NCBI RefSeq assembly: GCF_031143425.1
Contig: NC_090444.1
Location: forward strand, 54,245,533 to 54,309,532
DNA from: Pleurodeles waltl
Taxonomy: Eukaryota > Chordata > Amphibia > Caudata > Salamandridae
Length of the DNA stretch: 64,000 nucleotides
Reading direction: 5' to 3'
Program-made: the position numbers and the translations under genes
Part shown: one piece after another, positions 11,530-22,916 of the stretch
How the letters are laid out: every line of letters starts with the position of its first letter
Numbering within the stretch: position 1 is the first letter of the stretch
Notes under the pieces: generated by a model
Database searches by the model: none
The model's input: the letters and a program-made list of their open reading frames with translations, nothing else
What the model was told of the DNA's origin: nothing

Positions 11530-12640
11530 GGCACGTGGGGAGTGACCCCTTAGGAAAGGGTCACTCGTCTGGAGGGCAAATTGTCTTTAGGCCATTTCTG
11601 CCCCATCTGGGGGTTAAAAAGCACTGAACATCAGGGATTTCTTTTTTTAGGTCAATTTCACCCAAGGGGAGCAACCCCTTAGACAAAGGTCCCCCTTTGG
11701 GGACAGAAACCACCAGGCAGCAGGGATTTTTTAAAAAAGCAATTACAGATGGGGAGTAACCCCTTAGACAAGTGTTGCTCCTCTGGGAGCAATTTTATTT
11801 TAGGTCATTTCTGCCCACCTTGGGGGAAGAATTACTCATTTTTCTTAGGCCAGTTGGCCCCCGGGGGGGTCAGAAACCACAAGGCATCAGGGATTTAAAA
11901 AAATATATATTTTTACAGATGGGGAGCAACCTCCTATACAAGGGTCGCACCTCTGGGGGCAATTTTATTTTAGGCAATTTCTGCCTACCTGGGGGGAACA
12001 ATTACCTTTTTCTCTTAGTCCAATCTGTCCCTGGGGGTCAGAAACCACTAGACACCAGGGAGTTTATTTTTACACCAATTTCATGCAAGGGGAGAGACCC
12101 ATTAGGCAAGGGTCGCTTCCCTGGTGGGAAAATCTATTTTAGGCCATTACTGCCCACTTTGGTGGCAGATCGGCCTATTTCTATTAGGCTGATCTGCCCC
12201 GGGGGGGGGGGGCAGAAACCTCTTAGGCATCAGGGATTGGTGTTTGTGTGTGTGTTTTGTTTGGGGTGCAGCCCCTTGGGCAAGGGTTACTCCCCATGGG
12301 GGCATATTACTGTTGCCCATTTCTGTCCCCCTTGGGGGCAGATCAGTCTATTTTTGTAGGGCCTATCTGCCCGCATGGGGGGGGGCAGAAAGCCAACCAG
12401 AGAAGATTTAAAAAAAAAAAAAAGAGGGTAGGGTTACCCCTTCCCAAAATACATGGGGACAAAGTTGTTGTGCCCACTGGTGGGCAGATTGGGCAGTTAC
12501 CCCTGATCCACTCCCCGGGGGCAGAAAGACTACTAGATGCCAGGGAATTAAAAAAAAAATAGTGGGGTGGTAGCAACCAACCGGTATGGGCATGGTTATG
12601 CCCCCACCCCAACTGAAGGGCGTAACAGTCTTTCAGCTCT
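11530..12640. repeat. Hairpin-rich array of ~150-165-bp units (copy 1)
   Basis: Roughly seven diverged units contain GGGGAGCGACCCCTTAGGC followed by AAGGGTCGCTCCCC, a near-perfect inverted repeat, then TTTTAGGCCATTTCTGCCC, a second inverted pair around GGCCTATTTTTATTAGGCC, and ACTAGACACCAGGGATTT. Each unit can form at least two stems. The ~195-codon open frame through it follows from the repeat structure. Confidence 0.85.
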
Positions 12641-13455
12641 CCCCCACACACTAAAACATCTTATCCCATGACAAGCAAGAGGACATATGATTATTTTGTG
12701 ATTTGGTTTTACATTTGGGCCATGAGAGCCTGTCTAACTCTCAAAATCGTCCCTCTTGGTATGGTAATGACTGTACTTTTTGGACTTTGGGACACTGCCA
12801 TCTAGAAAAATCTACGAGACCTAGACACATCTGAAAACTAAACATGTGGGTGAGTCCAGTGCAGTGTGCTTCACATGCACCCCATGCCATTTCCTTACCC
12901 ATAATGCCCTGCAAACCTCCAACTTTGCTTGAAATCACACATTTTTCCCACATTTTTGTGATGGAACCTTCTGGAATCAGCAGGAATCCACTAAATTCCT
13001 ACTACCCAGCATTGTTGAATCTATACCAATAAAAATTCTGCCCCACTTGTCAGCCTAAAAATGTTTTTTTCCAAACTGCCCTTTTGGAACCGCTTTGGTT
13101 CCCCCTCATTTTCAACATGTTTTAGGCTCTTCCCTGTCACAGGCACTTGGCACACATACACAAGTGAGGTATCGTTTTTACCAGGAGACTGAGGGGAACG
13201 TTGGGTGGTAGGAAATTAGTGCCGATGCGGTGATCCCACACAGAAATGTGGTAAAAACTTGATTTTTTTAGCTAAATCTGAGGTTTGTTGAGGATTCTGG
13301 GTAAGAAAACACTGGGGTATCCACGCAAGTCACACCTCACTGGGGTCCCTCGGGTGTCTAGCTTTCAGAAATGTTTAGGTTTGGTAGGTTTCCCTAGATG
13401 GCTGCTGAGCCCAGGACCAAAAGGTTGTGTTTGATCATTTTGAAGTGTCCACATA

Positions 13456-14047
13456 GGGGGTCATTCCGACCCCGGCGGAAACTGCCCAAACACCGCACCG
13501 CGGTCAAATGACCGCAGCGGTGATTCCAACTTTCCCGCTGGGCCGGCGGGCGATCTCAAGAAGATTGCCCGCCGGCCCAGCGGGAAAGCCACTGCAAAGA
13601 GGAAGCCGGCTCCGAATGGAGCTGGCGGATTTGCAGGGGTGCGACGGGTGCAGTGGCACCCGTCGCGATTTTCAGTGTCTGCAAAGCAGACACTGAAAAT
13701 CATTATGGGGCCCTGTTAGGGGGCCCTTGCACTGCCCATGCCAGTGGCATGGGCAGTGCAGGGGCCCCCAGGGGCCCCACGACACCAGTTCCCGCCAGCC
13801 TCTACACCGCCAGGAACAGGCTGGCGGGAAGGGGGTCGGAATCCCCATGGCGGCGCTGCAAGCAGCACCGCCATGGAGGATTCCCTGGGCCAGGGGAAAA
13901 CCGGCGGGAAACCGCTGGTTCCCCTTTTCTGACCGCAGCTTTACCGCCGCGGTCAGAATTGCCCAGGAAGCACCGCCAGCCTGTTGGCGGTGCTTCCGTC
14001 TACCATGGCCCTTGTGGTTTAACACCGCCAGGGTCGGAATGTGGGCC
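13456..14047. mobile_element. 592-bp Harbinger MITE with ATA target duplication
   Basis: GGGGGTCATTCCGACC at the left and GGCCCACATTCCGACC (inverted) at the right share their inner ten bases, and both flanks carry ATA (13453-13455 and 14048-14050). The interior is GC-rich with repeated CCGCC/GGCGG motifs, as in the subterminal zones of the large Harbinger at 30526-41277, and a long palindrome around CCATGCCAGTGGCATGG. It sits inside a ~380-bp repeat unit: the uninterrupted form GTGTCCACATAGTGTTTTGG is seen at about 62530. It encodes no transposase and is probably mobilised by the large element's type of transposase. Confidence 0.88.
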
Positions 14048-14049
14048 AT

Positions 14050-15350
14050 AGTGTTTTGGGGCATTTCCTGTTGCGGGCACTAGGCATATGCACACAAGTG
14101 AGGTACCATTTTTATTGGGAGACCTGGGGGAACGCAGGGTAGACAGATTCCAGAACTTTACAGGATCAAAATGTGAGAAAAAAGTGAACAAACAGAAACT
14201 GGTGAGAGCTCCAGAAGTTACCCCATCCTGGGTTCCCCTAGGTGTCTAGTTTTCAGAAATGTCCAGGTTTGATAGGGTTTCCTAGGTGCCGGATGAGCTA
14301 GAGACCAAAATCCACAGGTAGGCACTTTGCAAAAAACAGGTCTGTTTTCTTTGGGAAAATGTAATGTGTCCACGTTGTATTTTGGGGCATTTCCTGTCGC
14401 AGACACTAGGCCTACCCACACAAGTGAGGTACCATTTTTATCAGGAGACTTTGGGAAATGCTGGGTAGAAGAAACTTTGTGGCTCCTCTCAGATACCAGA
14501 ACTTTCTGCCTCTGAAATGTGAGGAAAAAGTGTTTTTTTGCCAAATTTTGAGGTTTGCAAGAGATTCTGGGGAACAGAACCTCGTGAGAGCACCACAAGT
14601 CACCCCATCTTGGATTCCCCTTAGTGTCTAGTTTTTAAAAATGCAAAGGTTTGGTAGGTTTTCCTAGGTGCCGACTGAGCTAGAGGCCAAAATCCACAGC
14701 TAGGCACTTTGTAAAAAATGGGTCTGTTTTCTTTGGGAAAATCTGATGTGTCCATGTTGTGTTTTGGGGCATTTCCTGTCGCGGGCACTAAGCCTACCCA
14801 CACAAGTGAGGTACCATTTTTACTGGGAGACTTAGGGGAATGCTGGGTGGAAGAAACTTTGTGGATCTTCTCAGATTCCAGAACTTTCTGTCACCGAAAT
14901 ATGAGGAAAAAGTGTTTTTTTGCCAACTTTTGAGGTTTGCAAAAGATTCTGGGTAACAGAATCTGGTGAGAGCCCCACAAGTCACCCCATTCTGAATTTC
15001 TCTAGGTGTGTAGTTTTCAAAAAGGTATAGGTTTTCTAGGTTCCCCTAGGTGCCGGCTGAACTAAAGGCCAAAATCCATAGCTAGTCACTTTCCAAAAAA
15101 CACGTCAGATTTCAATGTAAAAATGTGATGTGTCCATGTTGCGTTTCCTGTCACGGGCATTAGGCCAACCCATGCAAGTGAGGTACCATTTTTATTGGGA
15201 GACTTGGGAGAAGACAGAATAGAAGAACACGTGTTATTGGCCCTTGTCTTTCTCTACATTGTTTCCTTCCAAATGTAAGACTGTGTAAAAAAGACAACTA
15301 TTTGAGAAATGCTCTGTAATTCACATGCTAGTATGGGGACCCCGGAATCA
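14050..15350. repeat. ~380-bp tandem array (copy 1)
   Basis: Three to four diverged units are anchored by GTGTCCATGTTGTGTTTTGG at about 14366, 14748 and 15127, a period near 380 bp. Conserved blocks include GGGCATTTCCTGTCGCGGGC, CCCACACAAGTGAGGTACCA, CAGAACTTTCTGTCACCGAA and GATTCTGGGTAACAGAACC. The frames through it are incidental. From about 15350 to 16187 the composite ends in unique-looking sequence. Confidence 0.85.
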
Positions 15351-16582
15351 GAGTGCCCCGGAATAACCACTGCTTCTCAACACCTTATCTTGTGCCCATT
15401 TTGGAAATACAAAGGTTTCCTTGATACCTATTTTTCTCTATATATATTTCACCAAATTAATTGCTGTATACCCGCTATACAATAAAAAAAAACATTGCAA
15501 GGTGCAGCTCCTTTATTGGCTCTTGGTACCTAGGGGTCTTGATGAACCTACAAGCCCTAAATATCCCTGAAACCAGAAGAGTCTAGCAGACGTAACGGAA
15601 TGGTATATTGCTTTTGAAAATCTGACCTTGCAGGAAAAAGTTACAGAGTAAAACGTGGAGAGAAATGATTGGTTTTTTACCTCAATTTCAATATTTCTTT
15701 ATTTCAGCTGTTATTTTCTGTAGGAAACGCTTGTAGGATCTACACAAATTACCCCTTGCTGAATTCAGAATTGTGTCTACTGTTTTTAAATATTTAGCAG
15801 TCTGGGATCCAGCAATTGTTTCATGTCCATTTCTGTCACTAACTGGAAGGAGGCTCAAAGGACAAAAATAGTATAGATGGAGTATGTCCCTGTAAAATGC
15901 CAAAATTATGTTGAAAAACCACAAGCCTTCTTCTGCAGCCCTTTTTTCCCATTTTATGTTACAAAATGAAATTTGTGCTGTATTTTGGCTAATTTCTTGG
16001 TCTGCTCCAGAGGAACTCTGGGTACCTCTGAAGTTCCTAGGCTGTTGAAGAAAAAAAGGACACAAATTTGGCATGGTTAGCTTATATGGACAAAAGGTTA
16101 TGAGGGCCTAAGAGCAAACTTTCCTAAATAGCAAAAAAAAGGCTTCGCACCTGAGGGGAAAAAGGCCTGTCAGCCAAGGGGTTAAAATGTGTTTTTTTCA
16201 GTCAATGTCTTGTTTTTTTTTCAATTCTATTTCGTAACTATAATGTCCCTTTAACCTTCAGTCTTTTAAGAGAATTTATATATATACCTATCACATTCCT
16301 AAATGCCATCAATTCAACTTCCCTAAAAGACCCTCACAATACCTACACTACACCCATCCTTAAACCCCTAAAAGTCATTTCTACTACTAAACTCATCCCA
16401 GAACCCAATACAAGTCCTCCCTACACCTAAACTTCACCTATCCCTGACCCCTAATCTACTACTGAACCATAAAAGTAATTTCTGTCCCTACACTCCACTC
16501 ATTCCCGAACTGTAAAAATGCTCATTAGCCATAAATTCCAGCCATTCCGTGCGCGACGCAGGTTGTGTGACGCAACTCCTTA

Positions 16583-17093
16583 GATGGTATTTACAAAGTA
16601 GTGCAAGTGGCTGATTGTGCCGCCTCGCATGACTTGTCAAAGAAATGTAACACAACACAGTTTCTTGCGCCCTTTTGTTCTATGAGATGGATTTCTCGTG
16701 CGTCCACCCATTAAATTTGACACAATTGAAGATTTACTAAAGGTAGCAAACCTGGGATTGCATCAAAATGTTGCACCTACAGCAGGGAGGCATTACAAGA
16801 AGTATTACTATTTCTCTGTGTTATTTCCTCTCTCCACATGTGCTGCATGTGCTTTTTACATTTTAAAAGGTATCTCTCCCTGCACAAAAATGATCCTGGC
16901 CATAATGCAGGTATCTTTTCAGAATGACACAAGGGTGCTTGTGCTGACAGTAGGCAGCACACAGTGCACCAGTGGTAATACCGAGCAGAAGTATGCAATA
17001 GCTTAGTAGACATGGTGCATTTCTGCTCTCTCGGTTTCATGCATCGACATTGCCTGGGGCCCTTCGTTGTGAGAAGCATTAGTAAATATGCCC
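16583..17093. mobile_element. MITE with GTATTTAC-type inverted ends
   Basis: GATGGTATTTAC at the left and GGGCATATTTAC (inverted) at the right pair imperfectly. The flanks are TTA and TGA, differing at one base from a TNA duplication. The interior contains CCCTGCACAAAAATGATCCTGG, the motif shared with other MITEs of this window. No coding capacity. Confidence 0.55.
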
Positions 17094-17849
17094 TGAAGCC
17101 TGTAGGTTGACATTGGCAGATGGAATACATTAAACATATTGTATCATTTTAAATGCAGGCTGAGTCTGTGTATCTTTAAGACAAAAACAAAAGAACCCAT
17201 TGTGACTTCCAAAATAGATATGTAGCTTCATGTTGCTGAAGGTTCCAAGATCTAGAAATCATTGGAAAAAAGGGTAGATATGTTCTGTGCTAGCTGGAGC
17301 TTGAATTTTAAATTCAGTTCTGGAACATATTTAATCAATGCACAAGCGTTTGAGGTTCTGAAAGAGGATTAAAACAAATATGTTCATTTTTTTAGCCATG
17401 TAATATTTGAAGATATTTAATTTTGTATGTTTACAAAGAAATCAGTAAAAATGTCTTGTGATTTCCTTGTTTCACTTGTGAGACTGCTCGAAGCACCAAC
17501 AATGTACCCCATTTAACCTCACTCTGTGACTTTATAAACAAAGATTTTTAATGTTAAACTTCAACCCATGTAGTTTCCTGCTCATGACAAGGTCTCCCCT
17601 TCTATCCTTTACCCTTTGATCCACATCCCAGTAGCTGCAGATACAGTAGAGAATACCATTGGCAGAGGAAGGAGGACACAGTGTGGGCACAATGCATAGG
17701 AGGCAACACAGTCTTTTTCTTTTCTATGAATAAAACGTGTGCTTTTTTGACAGTAGTAGAAAGTACCACTCTGTTGTATTGGTCAGAGGTCCCTTCCCAA
17801 GATATTAACTGAGAACCTATATATAGGGTAGAATTCATACAGCCAACAG

Positions 17850-17981
<132 letters not shown>

Positions 17982-18611
17982 TACTGTCCCTCTTTTCCCA
18001 GCTCAATTTCATTCTGTTCATGAGCTCTGATCTGGCACAGCTATATAGATTAATTTTTAATGAATTATGAGTTACTGTACCAGCATGTGGCTTTTCTGCA
18101 GCCTCTGCCCATTATCATAGGATAATGTAAGTCTTCTCTCCATCCTTCAGTCTTTTCGGGTTAGCGATTTTGTGGCAGATGTCCTCATAACAGTTTATTC
18201 ATTGTCCTCATATTTGTGGCAGTGTATGAGCAAGTGTGTCTTGTTTCTAAGAGACTTAGGTTCCATTGTTGACATATTGTTCAGCTTTCAAATTCTGTTT
18301 CTCTTTTTGTTTCAGTCTCTGGCTTCTGATTGCCAATAAGTCAAACCGTTGAGGAATCGTCCTCAGACTCATATATTGATCATGAGTTTAGTCATTAAGA
18401 TTGGAGACACTGCATTCCTACTTGCCTGTGTAGCTCTGTCAGCCTCCTTCTTGTATTTAAGTGATTATGGAAATCTTAAACTTGTTCTCTGTGTTAAGTG
18501 TATTGGTTTAAGAAACATTGTTTCCACACATTTCTCTCTGTGATAGCTGAAGCCTTCCTCACTCCTTTGTGAACACATTTCCCAATGTATTCCATAGTCT
18601 GGTAATCAGCT

Positions 18612-18850
18612 CTTTGAGACTGTTTGTACTTGGGTATTCTGCCCCAGGGGACTGGTCATACTTTGGTATTCAGCCCCTGGAGACTGATTGTACTTTGGTA
18701 TCCAGCACTTGAGACTGGTTGTGCTCTGATATGCAGCCCTTGGTGACTGGTTGTACTCTGGTATTCAACACCAGGGGACTTGTTGTACTCTGGTATTCAG
18801 CACGTAAGACTGGTTGCATGCTGGTATTCAGCCCATGAGGACTGGTTGTT
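18612..18850. repeat. ~33-bp tandem repeat, about seven units
   Basis: Units follow GACTGGTTGTACTCTGGTAT plus TCAGCACC/CCCTGG variants with a period close to 33 bp. They are diverged but clearly serial. Confidence 0.75.
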
Positions 18851-18899
18851 GTGCTACTTTTATTTGGAGAGTTGTTGTGATTGTAGTTCAGTTGGGTGG

Positions 18900-21600
18900 G
18901 GCCTCCATTGGGAGTCAAACCAAGTGTGGTTGCTTCTTCGTTTCCTTTGTGTGTGTATTGTGGTTAATGATAAACTTACAGCTTTTTAAGATGGTATGGT
19001 GCCTCCAGAGGCCTAATATGCTCTCCCAACTCTCACAAACTCTAGCTTTATTTTTCTCTCTTCTACATTGTTACAATCTGTGAGAAATTGAGTTACGGGT
19101 CAACTGGTATGTGAGTCCTGGGTAAGCAGGCACACAATCCTTGTCACAGTAAGGCACAGCATCTTGCTGGACCGGGACAAAGTCACAAGTTTATGCCGAC
19201 CATTATGGAGTGCTGACAAACTAAAGGGATCAAGTTAGGCCCGCTGAACAAAGTATCTTACATCCTGGATTGAGAACGATTGTGGGGATCCACATTGATG
19301 AAACTTTGTGCAGCCAAAGTGATGCATTGATCAAAGATGCGATGATGCTGTGATGTGAAGACCTGCATCATCGACGAGGATCTCATTGACATGGCTAGCA
19401 ATGTGAATTGCTGCATCGAAGATATTGCATGCAGTCAGGGGGATGAGTCGATTCTGATGAGCTGCAAGGCTGCAATGCAGAGTCTGGCATTGTTGTTGAG
19501 GCTGGCATCAATGAGGGAAAGGAGGGCAGATGCTGAGGGTGTATTGTGCAGTGGTTCCAAAGAGCTACAATGCAATACCGGTCTTTGCAACAGGTTCAAT
19601 CCACACAGCAGAGGAGATGTGTCAGTTCTGCCTGGTCCACAGAGGCTGGCATTTTCACCTTAAGCCCACTTCCAAGGGTCCATGACCGGGGTGGCACCAC
19701 TTGATAGGTTAGACTCACAGAAGGCAGAGTCAAGGTGCACACTCCAGATTGTTGGAAGCCTGTGGTTTCCCTGAGTCATCAGGTCAGGTGGTCAGCCAAC
19801 TAGCCTTGGAGTCACTCTGGGTGTATAAGATGCTGGTCATGTTCGTTCAGAAGGGCAGAAGGTCAGCACAGCAGTGCAGCAGTTCCTTTCAGAGCAGCAG
19901 TCAAGCAGAGTAACAGGTCCAGAATTATTCTGAAGTGGTGGTGTCTGGGTCCAGTATTTATACCCAGTTGTGCCTCAGAAGTGGAAAGAAAATTCTAGAT
20001 CATTGGCTTTAGAGAGCACAGGTGTTCTGCCTTCCTGGCCCTCGCTCCAGACTAACTACAGGAGGTATGCAGCCTTTTGTGTGGAGATAGGACACAGCTT
20101 AGAGCTGGGCCTAGCTCCTCCCCCCCATCGTGCCAGTGATGGTCCATCCAGTCACACCTAAGCTCCCTATTGTGTGTGGTTGTTTAAGAGGAATAATGAA
20201 AGCCCAATTGTCACCCACACACAGTCATTTGCCACAGAGACAGTCTGCAGGCATCAAATGGCTAAAGTAAAACAAAAAAATGCCTACTTTCTAAAAGTGA
20301 CATTTTTAGAATTGTAATTTAAATCCAACTTCACCATAATTTAGGATATTAAATTGCCATTCCAGAGACACCAAAAGTGAAGGGGTTAACTGTTCTCATT
20401 TGGGAATTACATTATAACATGTAATAAGAAGATTCCAATGTTATCCTATGGGAGAGATAAGCCTTGCAGTAGTTATAAAGAATGGAAGTATTTTTCATTA
20501 CAAGGACATGTACAACTTAAAAGTAAATGTCCAACCTTTTAGATATACTGCACCCTGCCTTCTGGGCTGTCCAGGGCCCATCTTAAGGGTGACGTATGTA
20601 TTAAAAAAAAGGTTTGGGCCTGGCAAAAAGGTTTATTTGTCAGGTTGAAAGGGCAGTTTTAACATGTTTATAGCGCTACTTAAGTGGGTGGCACAATCAG
20701 AGCTTCATGCACGATAGTAGCATTTAAGTTATAGGCTCTGAGGACATGTAGTGCCACCTTATTAGGGACTTACAAATAAATTAAAAATGCTGTTTGGGTA
20801 TAAGACAATGTTAACACATTTTAAGAAGGTTAACAGGCCCTTTACTACTGTTAGCAATGGTAAAGTATGCAGAGTCCTTCGGCCAGCAAAATAAATTGTA
20901 GGCAAAAACAGGAGGTCTACTCTGAAGGCAAAAAGGGGAAAAACTCCAAGGATGCCAGGTATAACACTATCTCTGTTTCTCCATCTCTCTTTTAATCCCT
21001 TATTCCACCTCTTGCTCTTATTCACAGCTCTCCATTTTTCTTTTTTGTCCTCTCTACCCTTGTCTTTTTCAATCCTTTCTTTCTTGGTTTCTCTCAGTCT
21101 CTTTCTAACATGTGTTCTACCTCTACATATGAATACACATAATACATTTGTGTATAACTTTCATTTCTATTTCCTTCTTTGGCTCTGTTTATCACTGTCC
21201 TACATTTTCCATCTCAATATAGCTATTTCTTACACCCTACCTGATAAGCACCCTGCCCTCCTACCTTACTCCAATAAGGGCCGTCACAATTATTCAAAAT
21301 GAAAATTGCTGCTCAAACAGAAAATCTACTCAGGCAGCAGTAAAATCAACTCGAGAAGCACCGCTCTGTGGTGCACCATGTGGGGCAGTTCACGCTAATT
21401 TTGAAGCAGGGAACAAGCTCTTAGTACTAAAAAGCAGCACAAGCAGGGCAATGTGCCTAAATTAGCCCATTCACAGAACTCTGTGGAATCTCACAGAGTT
21501 TTCATGTAGCTTAGTGGAATTCTGCAGAGTGAAACTCTGTGAGTTCTGCCCAGCTCGCTGGGGGTGAAGGAGGTGATGTGCCAACATTTTTTATTCTGAC
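18900..21600. other. No gene; unclassified LTR-like repeat
   Basis: This stretch has only short frames. From about 19080 to 20900 it reads like a decayed LTR-type repeat, with GGGACTTACAAATAAATTAAA-like text near 20765 and a GATGATGCTGTGATG cluster near 19345. I cannot define ends, target duplications or a coding region. Confidence 0.3.
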
Positions 21601-21637
21601 AGTAATCCAAAAGTGATTATCAGTGGTAAGGGACAAT

Positions 21638-22325
21638 GGGGCATATTTACAACAAAGTGGCACAGCACAGTGCTGCACCAAAATTGGCAGTGCTGCGTCA
21701 TTTCGGAAACACAGGGGTGCACCATATTAACAAAAATATGGCTCCCCCCGTCTTTCCTCTAGTGCTGGTGCTAAATTTAGCTACCTAGCACCAACGCAGG
21801 CACCCTTGCACCATAGTGCAAGGGTGCCAGAGTTGAAGGGAATAATTGTTTATGTGCAGGAAGGTGTCCCTTATATAATGTTGAGCTGTTACATCTATGT
21901 GTGCTGCAGAATGCAGCACACATAAACGTAGCAATTGTCATTACAATCTTTCATGGCATTTTGCTCTATATATGCAGCAGAATGCAGCACACATAAAAAA
22001 AGCAAAAACAATGAGAAAGAAAAGTATTTCTCCTTGTTGCTCCATGCTAAAGCCACCCCGATGGTGGCATTAGTTTTTAGTGCTGCCTCAGATTCACGTT
22101 TCCTTGTAAATCTGGGGCAGCGTTAAAAGCAGTGAGTGTTGCGGTGGAACGTCCACATCAACACCAGTTGCACACCCCTCTCCTGCACAAAACTGCATCA
22201 GGGGCCCATATTTACTAGGCAGCGTTAAGCCACAAAAAGTGTAAATATGGCACAGGGCACAAGCACCACTGCAGCATCACAAAAAGTGATGCTCCAGTGA
22301 TGCTAGGGGCTTGTAAATATGTCCC
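21638..22325. mobile_element. MITE with CATATTTACAA inverted ends
   Basis: GGGGCATATTTACAA and, inverted, GGGACATATTTACAA match at 14 of 15 positions. The interior has the family motif TGTGCAGGAAGGTGTCCC and a TGCAGAATGCAGCACACATAAA segment present twice (near 21905 and 21975). The flanks (AAT, AGA) show no duplication. Confidence 0.7.
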
Positions 22326-22916
22326 AGAGTTTGTAAGAGCTGTGAGTTTTGTGGTGTCCCACTTTTAAGTTAGTTCCATGTTTAGCAGTCTTGGTGCATA
22401 ACTAAGCACAGGGTGTTTTTTTCCCAAAACACAGCAACATATATTTTCTCGAGCGATGTTCAAATCTGGATTCATATATTTGAGCAGTATCCTTGTTACT
22501 CTGGAGTGTGCTGAGTTTAGTGGTTTGAACTGTCTAGGAAGTCAGCTTTTGTTGCCTTCATCAGCAGGACTGTGGTGGTTGGTCTCCTATTTTCTTTGTG
22601 CACCTCAACCCAATTGTTATATGAGCTTATAGTTTGTAGGTATAATATTATGCGTGGTAATTCATGAATGTCCCAATCTCTTTATGCATATAAGTTGTTG
22701 CATACATTTGTGAGTTCTTTAATACTTCCCGGTGTCACTAGTGAGATGCAACTAGATAGTAATACTGGACCAATAGCACTGTCTTTTCTCTGAATTATTA
22801 GCATTTATTAGCAGTGCTCTACAATGCATGTTAAAATTGGAAATAATTTCCTCATAGTGTTTATTTTAGACATCTGCAGATGCTAGGGACCTGCTAAAAA
22901 GGCCTTAGGCACCATA

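Larger units (their letters stand above)
11474..16187. mobile_element. 4.7-kb non-autonomous composite repeat (copy 1)
   Basis: The block begins TTTTAACCC and ends GGGTTAAAA, a 9-bp inverted repeat. Both sides are flanked by TGTGTT (11468-11473 and 16188-16193). The flank text also reads as one older repeat interrupted here. Inside are, in order, a hairpin-rich ~150-bp array, about 0.8 kb of linker and a ~380-bp array. No open frame codes for a recognisable protein, so mobility would need help in trans. The same order of parts recurs at 60713-64000, and a related copy starts at 48202. Ends and duplication are short and T-rich, so the exact boundaries are provisional. Confidence 0.6.

Noticed and set aside
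11772..12359. 195-codon plus-strand frame in the hairpin array
   Set aside because: It only tracks the ~150-165-bp repeats and contains no domain; the corresponding frame is broken in copy 3.
19455..19500. Second hammerhead core (CTGATGAG)
   Set aside because: No GAAA with a matching stem II follows at a workable distance.
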